In this document: positions 9,011 through 16,228 of the stretch, in pieces
Position numbering within the stretch: the first letter of the stretch is position 1
Layout: every line of letters starts with the position of its first letter
Assembly: GCF_019056395.1 (NCBI RefSeq)
Contig: NZ_CP077639.1
Span: 493,501-557,500, forward strand
Reading direction: 5' to 3'
DNA from: Terribacillus sp. DMT04
GTDB taxonomy: Bacteria > Bacillota > Bacilli > Bacillales > Amphibacillaceae
DNA length: 64,000 bases
Made by a program: the position numbers and the translations under genes
Notes under the pieces: model-generated
The model's database searches: none
What the model was told of the DNA's origin: nothing
Seen by the model: only the letters and a program-made list of their open reading frames with translations

Positions 9011-9539
9011 GTTTCCTCAAAAGATACATATTGTAGGATCTGTTGGCAGCGGCAAGACAACTTTAGCAAGAGAAATGACAGTACAGCTGACTGTACCACA
9101 CTACGAGTTGGATAATATGATGTGGAAAAGGTCGCCTGACGGAGATGTGCGACGATCGGAAAAGCTAAGACGGCAAATACTGCAGGATATTACCAGCAGA
9201 GAATCATGGATTATAGAAGGTGTTCATACAGCTGATTGGATAGAAGAGAGTCTGCGTCAAGCTGATTTAATTATTTGGCTGACACCAGCTCCCAGGGTAC
9301 ATAATATCAGGATTGCGAAGCGGTATTTACGACAGATAACAGGTCTTGAGAAGGCCAATTATACGCCTTCTTTTCGAATGTTTTTGAAAATGTTTAAATG
9401 GAACCGTTATTTTGAAAAGTCGAACAAACCTTATATATATGATGCGTTCTCCAAGTATGGAGATAAAGTTATGCTTGTGGAAAATAAAGCAGATGTTGAA
9501 GCTTTTATTAGAAACCTAAATCATACAAAAGCAAGCTGA
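9003..9539 (+). CDS. P-loop adenylate-kinase-like protein (FlaR/topology-modulation type)
   Basis: The 178-residue protein starts with a Walker A motif, GSVGSGKTTLA (about residues 13-23), then HYELDNMMWKR, and ends in a lid-like basic region. This resembles small Bacillus proteins annotated as topology modulation or FlaR-like kinases. The phosphate acceptor is unknown. The ATG at 9003, overlapping the hydrolase stop, is preferred over an upstream ATG at 8982 because homologues begin just before the P-loop; the ribosome binding site is weak in either case, which fits translational coupling. Confidence 0.75.
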   Translation: MSKFPQKIHIVGSVGSGKTTLAREMTVQLTVPHYELDNMMWKRSPDGDVRRSEKLRRQILQDITSRESWIIEGVHTADWIEESLRQADLIIWLTPAPRVHNIRIAKRYLRQITGLEKANYTPSFRMFLKMFKWNRYFEKSNKPYIYDAFSKYGDKVMLVENKADVEAFIRNLNHTKAS

Positions 9540-9556
9540 GTGCCTGCTTTTTATTT
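9527..9556 (+). terminator. Weak terminator after the P-loop protein gene
   Basis: AAAAGCA / TGCTTTT (7 bp, 11-base loop) followed by a T-rich tract. It overlaps the end of the coding region. Confidence 0.4.
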
Positions 9557-9574
9557 TTGGAAAAAAGTGCAATA

Positions 9575-9630
9575 ATTACTTTGACACGCAGAGTAATTTA
9601 TTTTATGATTACTTTATCAGATAGAGTAAT
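9575..9630 (+). promoter_or_regulatory. PadR-operon promoter flanked by twin operators
   Basis: A near-consensus promoter, TTGACA (9581-9586) and TATGAT (9604-9609) with a 17-base spacer, lies between two copies of the same palindrome. Both copies read ATTACT-N11-AGTAAT, at 9575-9597 and 9608-9630. The first contains the -35 box and the second covers the start of transcription; their centres are 33 bp apart, about three helical turns. They are probable binding sites for the PadR protein encoded just downstream. Confidence 0.8.
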
Positions 9631-9640
9631 TTGAAAGTAG

Positions 9641-9973
9641 GGATGCCACATTCGGAGTGATACAATTCGAGGTCATCTGGATTCCATTATTCTTCGTCTG
9701 CTGATGGAGGGCGATAAGTATGGATACCAAATCTCGAAAGACATAGCAGCTTGGACAGACGATGCATTCCAGATTAAAGAAGCAACACTTTATGCCGTAT
9801 TTCAGCGGCTCGAGCGCCGGGAGCTGATTGAATCGTATCAAGGGGAGAAATCACATGGCGGCAAGCGGAAGTATTATACCCTCACAACGCTTGGAAAGGC
9901 GTATTGGCAGGAAGCGGCGAAAGAATGGCAGGAAGCTAAGCAATTAATTGATATTTTTATGGAGGGTGTCTGA
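9641..9973 (+). CDS. PadR-family transcriptional regulator, start unresolved
   Basis: The protein has the PadR winged-helix pattern: IRGHLDSIILRLLMEG, YGYQISKDI, IKEATLYAVFQRLERRELIES and GGKRKYYTLTTLGK. Such proteins usually repress a neighbouring membrane-protein operon. The frame is open from 9641, but contains no ATG, GTG or TTG before the ATG at 9704, which would cut off the first conserved helix. An ATG at 9643, preceded by AAGTAGGG, is one frame out and reaches a stop after MPHSE; deleting one base near 9653-9657 would fuse it to SDTIRGHL. So there is either a rare start such as ATT (9650), a frameshift or a sequence error. It overlaps the next gene by one base (TGATG). Confidence 0.78.
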   Translation, partial: GCHIRSDTIRGHLDSIILRLLMEGDKYGYQISKDIAAWTDDAFQIKEATLYAVFQRLERRELIESYQGEKSHGGKRKYYTLTTLGKAYWQEAAKEWQEAKQLIDIFMEGV

Positions 9974-10422
9974 TGCAGAAAATCAGAGCGTATGTAGAAG
10001 AACAATTTGCAGACTTGCCAGAAACAGAACAAGTTGCAACATTGAAAGAAGAAATAAAGGATTCAATGGAAGAAAAAGCAGCTGATTTCATGCTGGATGG
10101 AAAAGCGGAAGAAGACGCAATAAATAAAGCGATTGTGGACTTCGGAAATCTGGCAGAGATCAAAAAAGAATTTCAGCTGCAGCAGGAACCGAGGCAAAAA
10201 AGCGATAAGCCAAAGAAACAGAAAGAGGATATGAGTACGCTTAATCTTGGTTTCTCCATATGCGGCAGTGTTTTAATTATTGCGCTGCTTGTTTTTGTGA
10301 ATATGTATTATACGCCTCACGAGATATGGTTTGTTTTCCCGACATTTGCTATTCTTTGGTGGCCTGTGAGCATGGCTTTTGTATGGATGAAAGCTAGAAG
10401 AAGAAAGGTGATGCACAGATGA
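9973..10422 (+). CDS. HAAS-domain membrane protein with one 2TM unit
   Basis: The 149-residue protein has an N-terminal helical HAAS/DUF1700-type domain (YVEEQFADLPETEQ, then DGKAEEDAINKAIVDFGN, residues 5-60). This domain is commonly encoded beside PadR regulators. A charged linker and two membrane helices follow (about residues 88-140), with the motif TPHEIWFVFPTFAILWWPV. The same TP..IW...P...WWP motif recurs in the next gene. It is co-translated with padR (1-base overlap) and with the next gene (ATGA overlap). Its function is not known; a role in relaying a membrane signal to the PadR regulator is only inferred. Confidence 0.72.
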   Translation: MQKIRAYVEEQFADLPETEQVATLKEEIKDSMEEKAADFMLDGKAEEDAINKAIVDFGNLAEIKKEFQLQQEPRQKSDKPKKQKEDMSTLNLGFSICGSVLIIALLVFVNMYYTPHEIWFVFPTFAILWWPVSMAFVWMKARRRKVMHR

Positions 10423-11048
10423 ATCCGTGGCGGTTGTTTGTTGCCTTTATGCTCGTTAGTTTAGGGGGATATACGGTATATATCAACATGAAGACGACAC
10501 CGCAGGAAATTTGGTACACATATAGCTTAGGTGTTTGTGTGCTTTTAGCGCTGCAGATTCTGCTGCCAAAGCAGCAAGCGATCGTTTCCTGGCTTTCAGC
10601 ACTATTTGTTGGAACTGTACTTGTGCATGAGAATTTAACTGATACACCTGAGGTACTTTGGTGTTTGTACACATTTGGTGCGCTTGCATTATGGCCGACG
10701 TTGGTAATGTTCCGTAAATCGCTTGCTAGTATAAAAACAGCGTTAGTCATTAGTCTTGCTGTTTGCTTCTATTATATTGCTCTGCACCAGTATTTCGGAC
10801 ATGAAACGCCTTGGTATGGATTCATCATCTTTGCGATGAGTTGGTGGCCGTTGTCTCTTATCGGAAAGCGGATGAATTCTAGTCTATTCTTTTCTGTACT
10901 TGGCTTTGGTGCTCTTAGTTTGTTTTTCCTGTTCGTGAATATCGCGTATTCACCAGTGGTAATCTGGGCAGTGTATCCAATCTTTGCAGCAGCATGGTGG
11001 CCATTGGCAGCTTACTTTTACAGCTACCGGCGCCGCTATGTGAGATGA
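10419..11048 (+). CDS. Membrane protein made of about four tandem 2TM units
   Basis: The 209-residue protein is almost entirely membrane helices. It can be divided into about four units of 45-55 residues, each with a TP/SP..(I/L)W turn and an aromatic W-P motif: TTPQEIWYTY, DTPEVLWCLYTFGALALWP, ETPWYGFIIFAMSWWPL and YSPVVIWAVYPIFAAAWWPL. The units resemble the bacterial 2TM domain and match the C-terminal part of the upstream HAAS protein, so the operon seems to have grown by unit duplication. The ATG overlaps the upstream stop (ATGA). A strong terminator follows. I do not recognise a function. Confidence 0.7.
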   Translation: MNPWRLFVAFMLVSLGGYTVYINMKTTPQEIWYTYSLGVCVLLALQILLPKQQAIVSWLSALFVGTVLVHENLTDTPEVLWCLYTFGALALWPTLVMFRKSLASIKTALVISLAVCFYYIALHQYFGHETPWYGFIIFAMSWWPLSLIGKRMNSSLFFSVLGFGALSLFFLFVNIAYSPVVIWAVYPIFAAAWWPLAAYFYSYRRRYVR

Positions 11049-11082
11049 GCAAAAAAGACACCTCGAGGGGTGTCTTTTTTGC
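11049..11082. terminator. Bidirectional terminator
   Basis: GCAAAAAAGACACC / GGTGTCTTTTTTGC (14 bp, 6-base loop) with A and T runs on both sides. It serves the 2TM operon (plus) and the convergent SDR gene (minus). Confidence 0.92.
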
Positions 11083-11853
11083 TTATTTTGTGTACATATT
11101 TTTCGCTATTTTGGCTAGCATTTTGCTAGGAAGCAGCTTCATGAAAAAAACAGCTGCTTGGATGTTCATAGACGGAAATACCACGCGTTTACCTTTTATG
11201 AATCCGAGGAAGCCTTGGCGGGCCACATCCTCTGGGGCATCGCGGAAAGAAGACATAATCTTATCATTACCGGCACGTTTGAAAAACTCAGTCTGCGTAG
11301 GACCTGGACAAAGTGCGGTAACTGTCACGCCTCTCGGAGCCAATTCTTCAGCCAATGCTTCGGAATACCACTGCACGTATGCCTTTGACGCATGATAGGC
11401 TGCCATGTGCGGACCAGGCAGGAAAGCAGCCATACTAGAGATATTTAGAATCCCATTCGGCACCGTTTTGAATGGAGAATGGATAATATCATCGATAAAC
11501 AATCGAGTTAGATTGGATAACGAGACCATGTTGAGATGCATCAGTTTTTGCTGCGTCTCAAAGCTTGTTTCCTCGAACTTGCCGCTTAGTCCAAAGCCAG
11601 CATTATTAACCAGCACTTCGACTGTTTTTCCTTCATCACGAATCTTTTCATAAAGCTTGTAAGCACTGTTTGGTATGGACAGATCATGAGGAATGACAGT
11701 CACATTCGAATCATGCAATTCTGTTTGCAGGGATAGGAGTTTATCCTTCGATCTCGCTACAATAATCAAATCATAGCCAGCCTTAGCGAACCATTTGGCG
11801 AGATGGTAGCCGATTCCGCTGGACGCTCCTGTGATTAGAGCAGTTGGTTTCAT
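11083..11853 (-). CDS. Short-chain dehydrogenase/reductase
   Basis: The 256-residue protein is a classical SDR: nucleotide-binding TGASSGIG (about residue 9), NNAGFG, catalytic serine in ISSMAAF, YHASK with the catalytic Tyr and Lys, and PGPTQTEF. The charge pattern after the second strand (VARSKDK) suggests NADP(H). The substrate is unknown. The ATG at 11853 was chosen because GAGGTG lies nine bases upstream; the longer frame begins at a TTG (11877) with no good binding site. It stands alone, convergent to the 2TM operon. Confidence 0.87.
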   Translation of the reverse strand: MKPTALITGASSGIGYHLAKWFAKAGYDLIIVARSKDKLLSLQTELHDSNVTVIPHDLSIPNSAYKLYEKIRDEGKTVEVLVNNAGFGLSGKFEETSFETQQKLMHLNMVSLSNLTRLFIDDIIHSPFKTVPNGILNISSMAAFLPGPHMAAYHASKAYVQWYSEALAEELAPRGVTVTALCPGPTQTEFFKRAGNDKIMSSFRDAPEDVARQGFLGFIKGKRVVFPSMNIQAAVFFMKLLPSKMLAKIAKNMYTK

Positions 11854-11930
11854 TGTGTGATTCACCTCATTTGACAATCTTTTAAAGCATTTACCCTGTT
11901 GCCAGGCGTAAAAAACGCTATCTATCTTTT

Positions 11931-11960
11931 AGTATACCCGTTGCGTTAACTGGTTACCAA
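11931..11960 (-). promoter_or_regulatory. Possible promoter of the SDR gene
   Basis: On the minus strand, TTGGTA (11960-11955) and TATACT (11936-11931) are 18 bases apart. The -10 region also reads GGGTATACT, which resembles a sigma-B -10 element, but no good sigma-B -35 lies at the right distance. Confidence 0.4.
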
Positions 11961-12034
11961 CGCTAAGGAAGGTTTTTACATCGTTTAAAAAGGGAAAGGG
12001 CTTACATATAGGGAAGATATGAGGAGGGGTAACG

Positions 12035-12238
12035 ATGGTACAGAAGAACGGCGCAAAAGGCGACAAGGATAAACACGGCTATTCCAAAGCAGAGAGTGAA
12101 AACCGAGAGAAACAACTGGAAAATAAACAGGATATGATGACAGATGATGTGCCGGTGGATGAAGTGGAGAGAGATCTAGAAGATGATCGGCATAAACACC
12201 GCACCAAGCAAGCGTCTAACACAGATCCAGAAGAGTGA
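12035..12238 (+). CDS. Small hydrophilic protein of unknown function
   Basis: This 67-residue protein is highly charged and lacks any hydrophobic core: KNGAKGDKDKHGYSKAE, then ENREKQLENKQ, then an acidic DDVPVDEVERDLEDD and a basic tail. The composition suggests a disordered protein. A strong GGAGGGG precedes the ATG by about seven bases, and a perfect terminator begins at its stop, so it looks like a real monocistronic gene. I do not recognise a family. It may be stress- or sporulation-related by analogy with other small hydrophilic Bacillus proteins, but nothing in the sequence shows this. Confidence 0.65.
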   Translation: MVQKNGAKGDKDKHGYSKAESENREKQLENKQDMMTDDVPVDEVERDLEDDRHKHRTKQASNTDPEE

Positions 12239-12268
12239 CCCTGCACCTAGCTAGTGCAGGGCTTTTTG
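12239..12268 (+). terminator. Terminator after the small hydrophilic protein gene
   Basis: CCCTGCAC / GTGCAGGG (8 bp, 7-base loop) followed by CTTTTT. Confidence 0.85.
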
Positions 12269-12278
12269 TATGCTTTGC

Positions 12279-12758
12279 TTATTGTTGAAGCAGTTTTTCA
12301 ATAGAAGGTTTCATATCTGCTGGACTTGTTTTTGGTGCGAATCGCTCTACCACATGTCCTTCCGCATCAACTAGGAATTTTGTGAAGTTCCATTTTATTT
12401 TCTTAGAGAAAAGACCGCCTGCCTCATTTGTCAGATGCTTATAAAGCGGGTGTGCATCCGGTCCGTTTACTTTTATCTTCTCAAACATTGGAAAGCTAAC
12501 ACCGTAATTGCGCTGACAGACTTCCGCGATTTCTTCACTGCTTCCTGGTTCTTGATTCATGAATTGGTTACTTGGAAAGCCGAGAATAACAAGCCCCTTG
12601 TCTTGATAGTTCTTATATATCTCCTGCAGCTGTTCAAGCTGTGGTGCAAATCCGCATTTACTTGCCGTGTTCACGATAACGAGAACTTTACCGGCATAAT
12701 CCCTTAGATTAACTTCTTTTCCATCCAAGGTAACCGCGGCATAATCATATACTGTCAT
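12279..12758 (-). CDS. Glutathione peroxidase-family thiol peroxidase
   Basis: The 159-residue protein matches the GPx/BsaA family, whose bacterial members reduce peroxides, mostly with thioredoxin-type donors. The peroxidatic cysteine is in NTASKCGF (Cys35), and FPSNQF and WNFTKFLVD carry the conserved Gln, Trp and Asn positions. The usual FPCNQF cysteine is serine here; another cysteine in EVCQRNYGV remains. The ATG at 12758 has AGGAGG six bases upstream. A longer frame to 12818 lacks a binding site and homology. The gene lies convergent to the small hydrophilic gene. Confidence 0.92.
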   Translation of the reverse strand: MTVYDYAAVTLDGKEVNLRDYAGKVLVIVNTASKCGFAPQLEQLQEIYKNYQDKGLVILGFPSNQFMNQEPGSSEEIAEVCQRNYGVSFPMFEKIKVNGPDAHPLYKHLTNEAGGLFSKKIKWNFTKFLVDAEGHVVERFAPKTSPADMKPSIEKLLQQ

Positions 12759-12865
12759 AGTTATCCTCCTCTTGTTTACACGTACAATGTAGCACATCTG
12801 GAAATGAAGTGATAACAATCCAAACTAGCAAGTGGTAGAATATAGAAAAAAAGGGGGTTGTTCAG

Positions 12866-13234
12866 GTGGAGTTTTTTCTAAAACAGCTGGATCATGTACA
12901 GCTTGCTTGCCCAAAAGGCAGTGAGGAGCAGGCAAGAGAGTTTTTTGTAGATGTACTAGGTTTTGAAGAAATCGAAAAGCCAGCCAGCTTGCGAGTAAGA
13001 GGCGGTGTGTGGTTCAGTTGCAACAGCATTACGGTACACTTGGGAATAGAAGAACCTTTTTCGCCAGCACGAAAAGCTCATCCGGCTTTTGAAGTAGAAG
13101 GGTTATCTTCCTTGCGGCAACATTTAGATCAACACAGTGTAGACTTTTCAGATGATGCAGACTTGCCAGGTGCAGACCGTATCTATGTGCATGACCCCTT
13201 TGGAAATAGACTGGAATTTTTAGAGTGGCATTAA
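12866..13234 (+). CDS. VOC/glyoxalase-superfamily protein
   Basis: The 122-residue protein has the single-module VOC pattern: LDHVQLACPKGSEEQAREFF at the start, a central GVWFSC strand, and DPFGNRLEFLEW at the end. The metal ligand positions (H near residue 10, a middle histidine or glutamate, E near residue 118) are plausible. Family members include glyoxalases, dioxygenases and antibiotic-resistance proteins; the substrate is not known. The start is GTG with AGGGGG nine bases upstream. It is divergent from the peroxidase gene, with a 107-base gap, and ends at a bidirectional terminator. Confidence 0.82.
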   Translation: MEFFLKQLDHVQLACPKGSEEQAREFFVDVLGFEEIEKPASLRVRGGVWFSCNSITVHLGIEEPFSPARKAHPAFEVEGLSSLRQHLDQHSVDFSDDADLPGADRIYVHDPFGNRLEFLEWH

Positions 13235-13261
13235 AAAAAGAACCCCTGAGGGTTCTTTTTT
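13234..13261. terminator. Bidirectional terminator
   Basis: AAAAAAGAACCC / GGGTTCTTTTTT (12 bp, 4-base loop) between the convergent VOC and trhO genes. Its ends overlap both stop codons. Confidence 0.9.
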
Positions 13262-14219
13262 AGTTTGCTACTGTTTCGTTTTCCAATTCAGCAAGACGCT
13301 CTTCGACTTCTTCTGGTGTTAAGCCGTGTTCTTCCACGTACATGTTACGCGGGGAGCGGCGGCAGCTGTCAGAGCAGCCGCGAAGATACTTGTGCTCATT
13401 TTCTTCAGAGCAAATGATCTGTCGGTTGCAAGAAGGATCTGCGCAATTTACATATCGTTCACAAGGCTCATTATCAAAGTAATCTTTCGCCACGATGACA
13501 TGTTCTTTTTGGTTAATTGGTACAGAGATACGGCTGTCAAATACATACATGCGGCCATCCCAAAGCTGTCCTTGTACTTCTGGATCTTTACCGTATGTGG
13601 CAATACCGCCATGCAATTGGCCAACATCTTCAAAACCTTCGCGAACAAGCCAGCCGGAGAATTTCTCACAGCGGATACCGCCTGTGCAATAGGTAAGAAC
13701 GCGTTTTCCTTCTAGTATATCTTTGTTCTCGCGGACCCAGTCTGGCAGGTCGCGGAATGTTTCGATTTCAGGACGGATAGCGCCGCGGAAGTGACCGAGA
13801 TCATACTCATAATCATTCCTAGCATCAAGAACTACTGTGTTCTCATCCTGCATTGCTTCGTAAAATTCCTTCGGAGATAGGTAGTTGCCTGTTGTCTCAC
13901 GAGGGTCTATATCATCTTCCAGACGCAGCGTTACCAATTCAGGACGCGCACGTACATGCATTTTCTTGAAAGCATGTTCATCTGCTTGGTCAATCTTGAA
14001 GACCATTTCTTCAAATCCTGGTTTCGCATGCATCATGTCCATATATGCTTGTGTTTGTTCTACTGTTCCGGAGCAGGTACCATTCATACCTTCTTTCGCA
14101 ACAAGGATACGGCCTTTTAATCCGAGTTCCTTGCAAGCTTTCAAATGTTCGCTGGCAAAAGCTTCCGGATCTTCAATATCTACATAGTTATAATACAACA
14201 ATACGCGATAATCACTCAT
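13260..14219 (-). CDS. trhO: tRNA uridine(34) hydroxylase, rhodanese-domain protein
   Basis: TrhO performs oxygen-dependent 5-hydroxylation of uridine 34 in certain tRNAs, a step toward 5-methoxyuridine. The 319-residue protein has the N-terminal acylphosphatase-like domain ([13 protein letters not shown]), a rhodanese domain with the active-site loop [12 protein letters not shown], and a C-terminal cysteine-rich region ([16 protein letters not shown], then CSDSCR), all as in YbfQ/YceA proteins. The ATG at 14219 is preferred: AGGTGG lies eight bases before it, while the longer frame starts with a GTG inside that binding site. Confidence 0.94.
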   Translation of the reverse strand: MSDYRVLLYYNYVDIEDPEAFASEHLKACKELGLKGRILVAKEGMNGTCSGTVEQTQAYMDMMHAKPGFEEMVFKIDQADEHAFKKMHVRARPELVTLRLEDDIDPRETTGNYLSPKEFYEAMQDENTVVLDARNDYEYDLGHFRGAIRPEIETFRDLPDWVRENKDILEGKRVLTYCTGGIRCEKFSGWLVREGFEDVGQLHGGIATYGKDPEVQGQLWDGRMYVFDSRISVPINQKEHVIVAKDYFDNEPCERYVNCADPSCNRQIICSEENEHKYLRGCSDSCRRSPRNMYVEEHGLTPEEVEERLAELENETVAN

Positions 14220-15039
14220 GTTATTTTCCACCTGTCATTTATATTTGCAAGATACAAATTTAGGCGATATGTCGTTATTTATACTCTTGCAAACAAATAT
14301 TTTAGCACGAAAGGCTGCCCAGTACAATTGGTAATTAAAATAGCTTGTACTTCAAATAATACCTCATGCCAGAGTGACTAGTACCAAGAAGCCGCTGACG
14401 CTAGCTGTTGTCAACGGGCTGTCGGAGTGAGATGGAAGGATTCATTCCAAAGAAACCAGTTACGAATGTTAGCGTAACTATAGCTATCGGGATAATGGAG
14501 AGCACGTTTAGTTTTTCGGTGGATTTGGCGCTAGTATAGAAATGGTGCGTGTCAAGAAGCTGTTACTAAATCACGAGAAGTTTCCATTGCGCCTATCCTT
14601 TCATGAGGGTTATTCTTTACAAGCTATATTCGATATAAGAAGTAGGGAGGAAGACTGTCAAAAACGTATTTCTTACAATGCTAGGTATGAAAAGGGAAGA
14701 GGAAGAACAAACTGTAAATATAACTAGTAAATGCATGTTGGAATACGTCAAAAAACAAGGTCCATTGGCACAGGACAGAATACGTTGGTGTGAAAGCGAT
14801 TTCTGTCATATGCTGCAATGTTGAAAGCGTTTTATTAGGACGGATGTCTCATTCTTAACATATTTTGAAGAAAAAGTTAGAATACACTTGCAATCTTACA
14901 TAAAAAACGTTACTCTTAAGAGGCAAAAGAAACGGTTGAATAATCTTTACGATCTCTTTCACAATAAGTGGTGTAGGTGTAAAGGTATAACGATTCAATA
15001 CCTGTACTTTTGTACTTCTATTGTAAGGAGGTCATTTAA
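14220..15039. other. Long non-coding stretch upstream of the cold shock gene
   Basis: No convincing gene lies in these 820 bases. An open frame at 14542-14727 has no ribosome binding site or recognisable content. A frame at 14678-14824 (48 codons, beginning MLGMKREEEEQ) looks more protein-like but also lacks a binding site, and may be a decayed gene. The last 150 bases are the probable 5' leader of the cold shock gene. Confidence 0.5.
14855..14883 (+). promoter_or_regulatory. Possible promoter of the cold shock gene
   Basis: TTAACA (14855-14860) and TAGAAT (14878-14883) are 17 bases apart. This would give an untranslated leader of about 150 bases, which is usual for csp genes, whose leaders carry temperature-dependent structure. 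Confidence 0.4.
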
Positions 15040-15237
15040 ATGACTGGAAAAGTAAAATGGTTTAACGCAGACAAAGGTTTTGGTTTCATCGAAAGAGAAG
15101 ACGGAGACGACGTATTCGTACATTTCTCTGCTATCCAAGCTGACGGCTTCAAAACTCTTGACGAAGGTCAAGAAGTTGAATTCGAAATCGTTGAAGGCAA
15201 CCGCGGCCCACAAGCTGCTAACGTAACTCGTCTGTAA
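15040..15237 (+). CDS. Cold shock protein (CspB/CspD type)
   Basis: The 65-residue protein is a single cold shock domain with both RNA-binding motifs: RNP1 KGFGFIE and RNP2 VFVHFSAI. It binds single-stranded RNA and DNA and acts as an RNA chaperone during cold shock and growth. The C-terminal part ([13 protein letters not shown]) is typical of Bacillus Csp proteins. A perfect AAGGAGG lies 10 bases before the ATG. Codon use is that of a highly expressed gene. A terminator follows 27 bases after the stop. Which csp paralogue it corresponds to cannot be told. Confidence 0.97.
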   Translation: MTGKVKWFNADKGFGFIEREDGDDVFVHFSAIQADGFKTLDEGQEVEFEIVEGNRGPQAANVTRL

Positions 15238-15264
15238 TATATCCTTATATAACGACGACAAAGG

Positions 15265-15296
15265 CGCATTCTGGATTAGTCCAGGATGCGTCTTTT
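15265..15296 (+). terminator. Terminator after the cold shock gene
   Basis: CGCATTCTGG / CCAGGATGCG (10 bp with one G-T pair, 6-base loop) followed by TCTTTTA. Confidence 0.8.
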
Positions 15297-15323
15297 ATCA
15301 TTTTAAGGAGAGGTGTGCTGTAC

Positions 15324-15629
15324 ATGAGTCAAGAAGAGCTTTCGAAAAAGATCATTGAGAAATATCAAGAGGATGAGCGAATGATGATTCGAATCTTCGC
15401 GCAATGGTGTACGAATCATGATTTGGATGCTGTGACCTTATATGAGCAGGCCTATCCAAACCAAGGGAAAAATACTGCACTGCAAGAAGCGTTAGAAGAG
15501 ATGCTGCCAAAAGAGGAGGCATCGGATATCTCGGATGAGATGCTGCTGGAGGTATTACAATTCTTTGGAAATGATGATTTAGCATTTGTTGTCGCTTCAG
15601 CTGCTGAGGAAAGAAAGGGGACACGCTAA
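15324..15629 (+). CDS. Small conserved-looking protein of unknown function
   Basis: The 101-residue protein is soluble, mostly helical and acidic, with no membrane segment. Visible parts are MSQEELSKKIIEKYQEDER, QWCTNHDLDAVTLYEQAYP and a C-terminal VLQFFGNDDLAFVV. I do not recognise the family. The ATG at 15324 is preferred, with AGAGGTG eight bases upstream; a GTG at 15315 is also in frame. It ends one base before the GTG of xpt, so the two genes are almost certainly one operon, and a link to purine salvage is possible only by position. Confidence 0.7.
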   Translation: MSQEELSKKIIEKYQEDERMMIRIFAQWCTNHDLDAVTLYEQAYPNQGKNTALQEALEEMLPKEEASDISDEMLLEVLQFFGNDDLAFVVASAAEERKGTR

Positions 15630-15630
15630 C

Positions 15631-16206
15631 GTGGAATTACTTCATCAAGCAATTCGCGAAAGAGGTACCATTATTGGAGACTCTATTGTAAAAGTCGACA
15701 GCTTTTTAAACCACGAAATGGATACAGCCCTTCTATATGAAATCGGTAAAGAGTTTTATCAGAAGTTCCAGCACCAGCCTGTGACAAAAATTGTCACAAT
15801 TGAAGCAGGCGGAATTGCTCCGGCTCTTATGGCAGGTCTTGCTTTTGGTGTTCCTGTCGTGTATGCCAAAAAGCAGAAGTCCCTTACAATGAAAGGTGAC
15901 GTCTATTGTGAATCTGTCTATTCCTTTACAAAGAAGGTATATTCAGATGTGACAATCTCAAAAGACCGACTATCTCCGGATGATCATGTCTTAATTGTTG
16001 ATGATTTTCTAGCCAACGGAGAAGCGGCCGCGGGGTTGATAAATATTATAAAACAAGCTGGTGCATCAGCTGCTGGTATTGGAATTGTTATCGAAAAAAG
16101 TTTCCAAAAAGGGAGAGCTCGGTTGGAGGAAATAGGTATAGAAGTAGAATCCTTAGCTCGTATTGCTCGTATTGGAGATGGGAAGATCGAATTTTTGCAA
16201 TCATAA
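15631..16206 (+). CDS. xpt: Xanthine phosphoribosyltransferase
   Basis: Xpt converts xanthine and PRPP to XMP in purine salvage. The 191-residue protein aligns through its length with the B. subtilis enzyme: KVDSFLNHEMD, KIVTIEAGGIAPALMAGL, KKQKSLTMKGDV, the PRPP-binding loop VLIVDDFLANGEAA and GIGIVIEKSFQ. The start is GTG at 15631 with AAAGGGG 10 bases upstream. In B. subtilis xpt is followed by pbuX and preceded by a guanine riboswitch; here neither is seen, and the gene follows a small unknown gene and precedes an AEC-family transporter. Confidence 0.94.
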   Translation: MELLHQAIRERGTIIGDSIVKVDSFLNHEMDTALLYEIGKEFYQKFQHQPVTKIVTIEAGGIAPALMAGLAFGVPVVYAKKQKSLTMKGDVYCESVYSFTKKVYSDVTISKDRLSPDDHVLIVDDFLANGEAAAGLINIIKQAGASAAGIGIVIEKSFQKGRARLEEIGIEVESLARIARIGDGKIEFLQS

Positions 16207-16228
16207 ATTTTTGATAGGATGATCCATT

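Noticed and set aside
11983..12016. Sigma-B promoter before the small hydrophilic protein gene
   Set aside because: GTTTAA is present but the GGG motifs lie at wrong distances (9 or 22 bases).
14542..14727. 61-codon plus-strand frame
   Set aside because: It has no ribosome binding site and no recognisable content, and another frame overlaps it.
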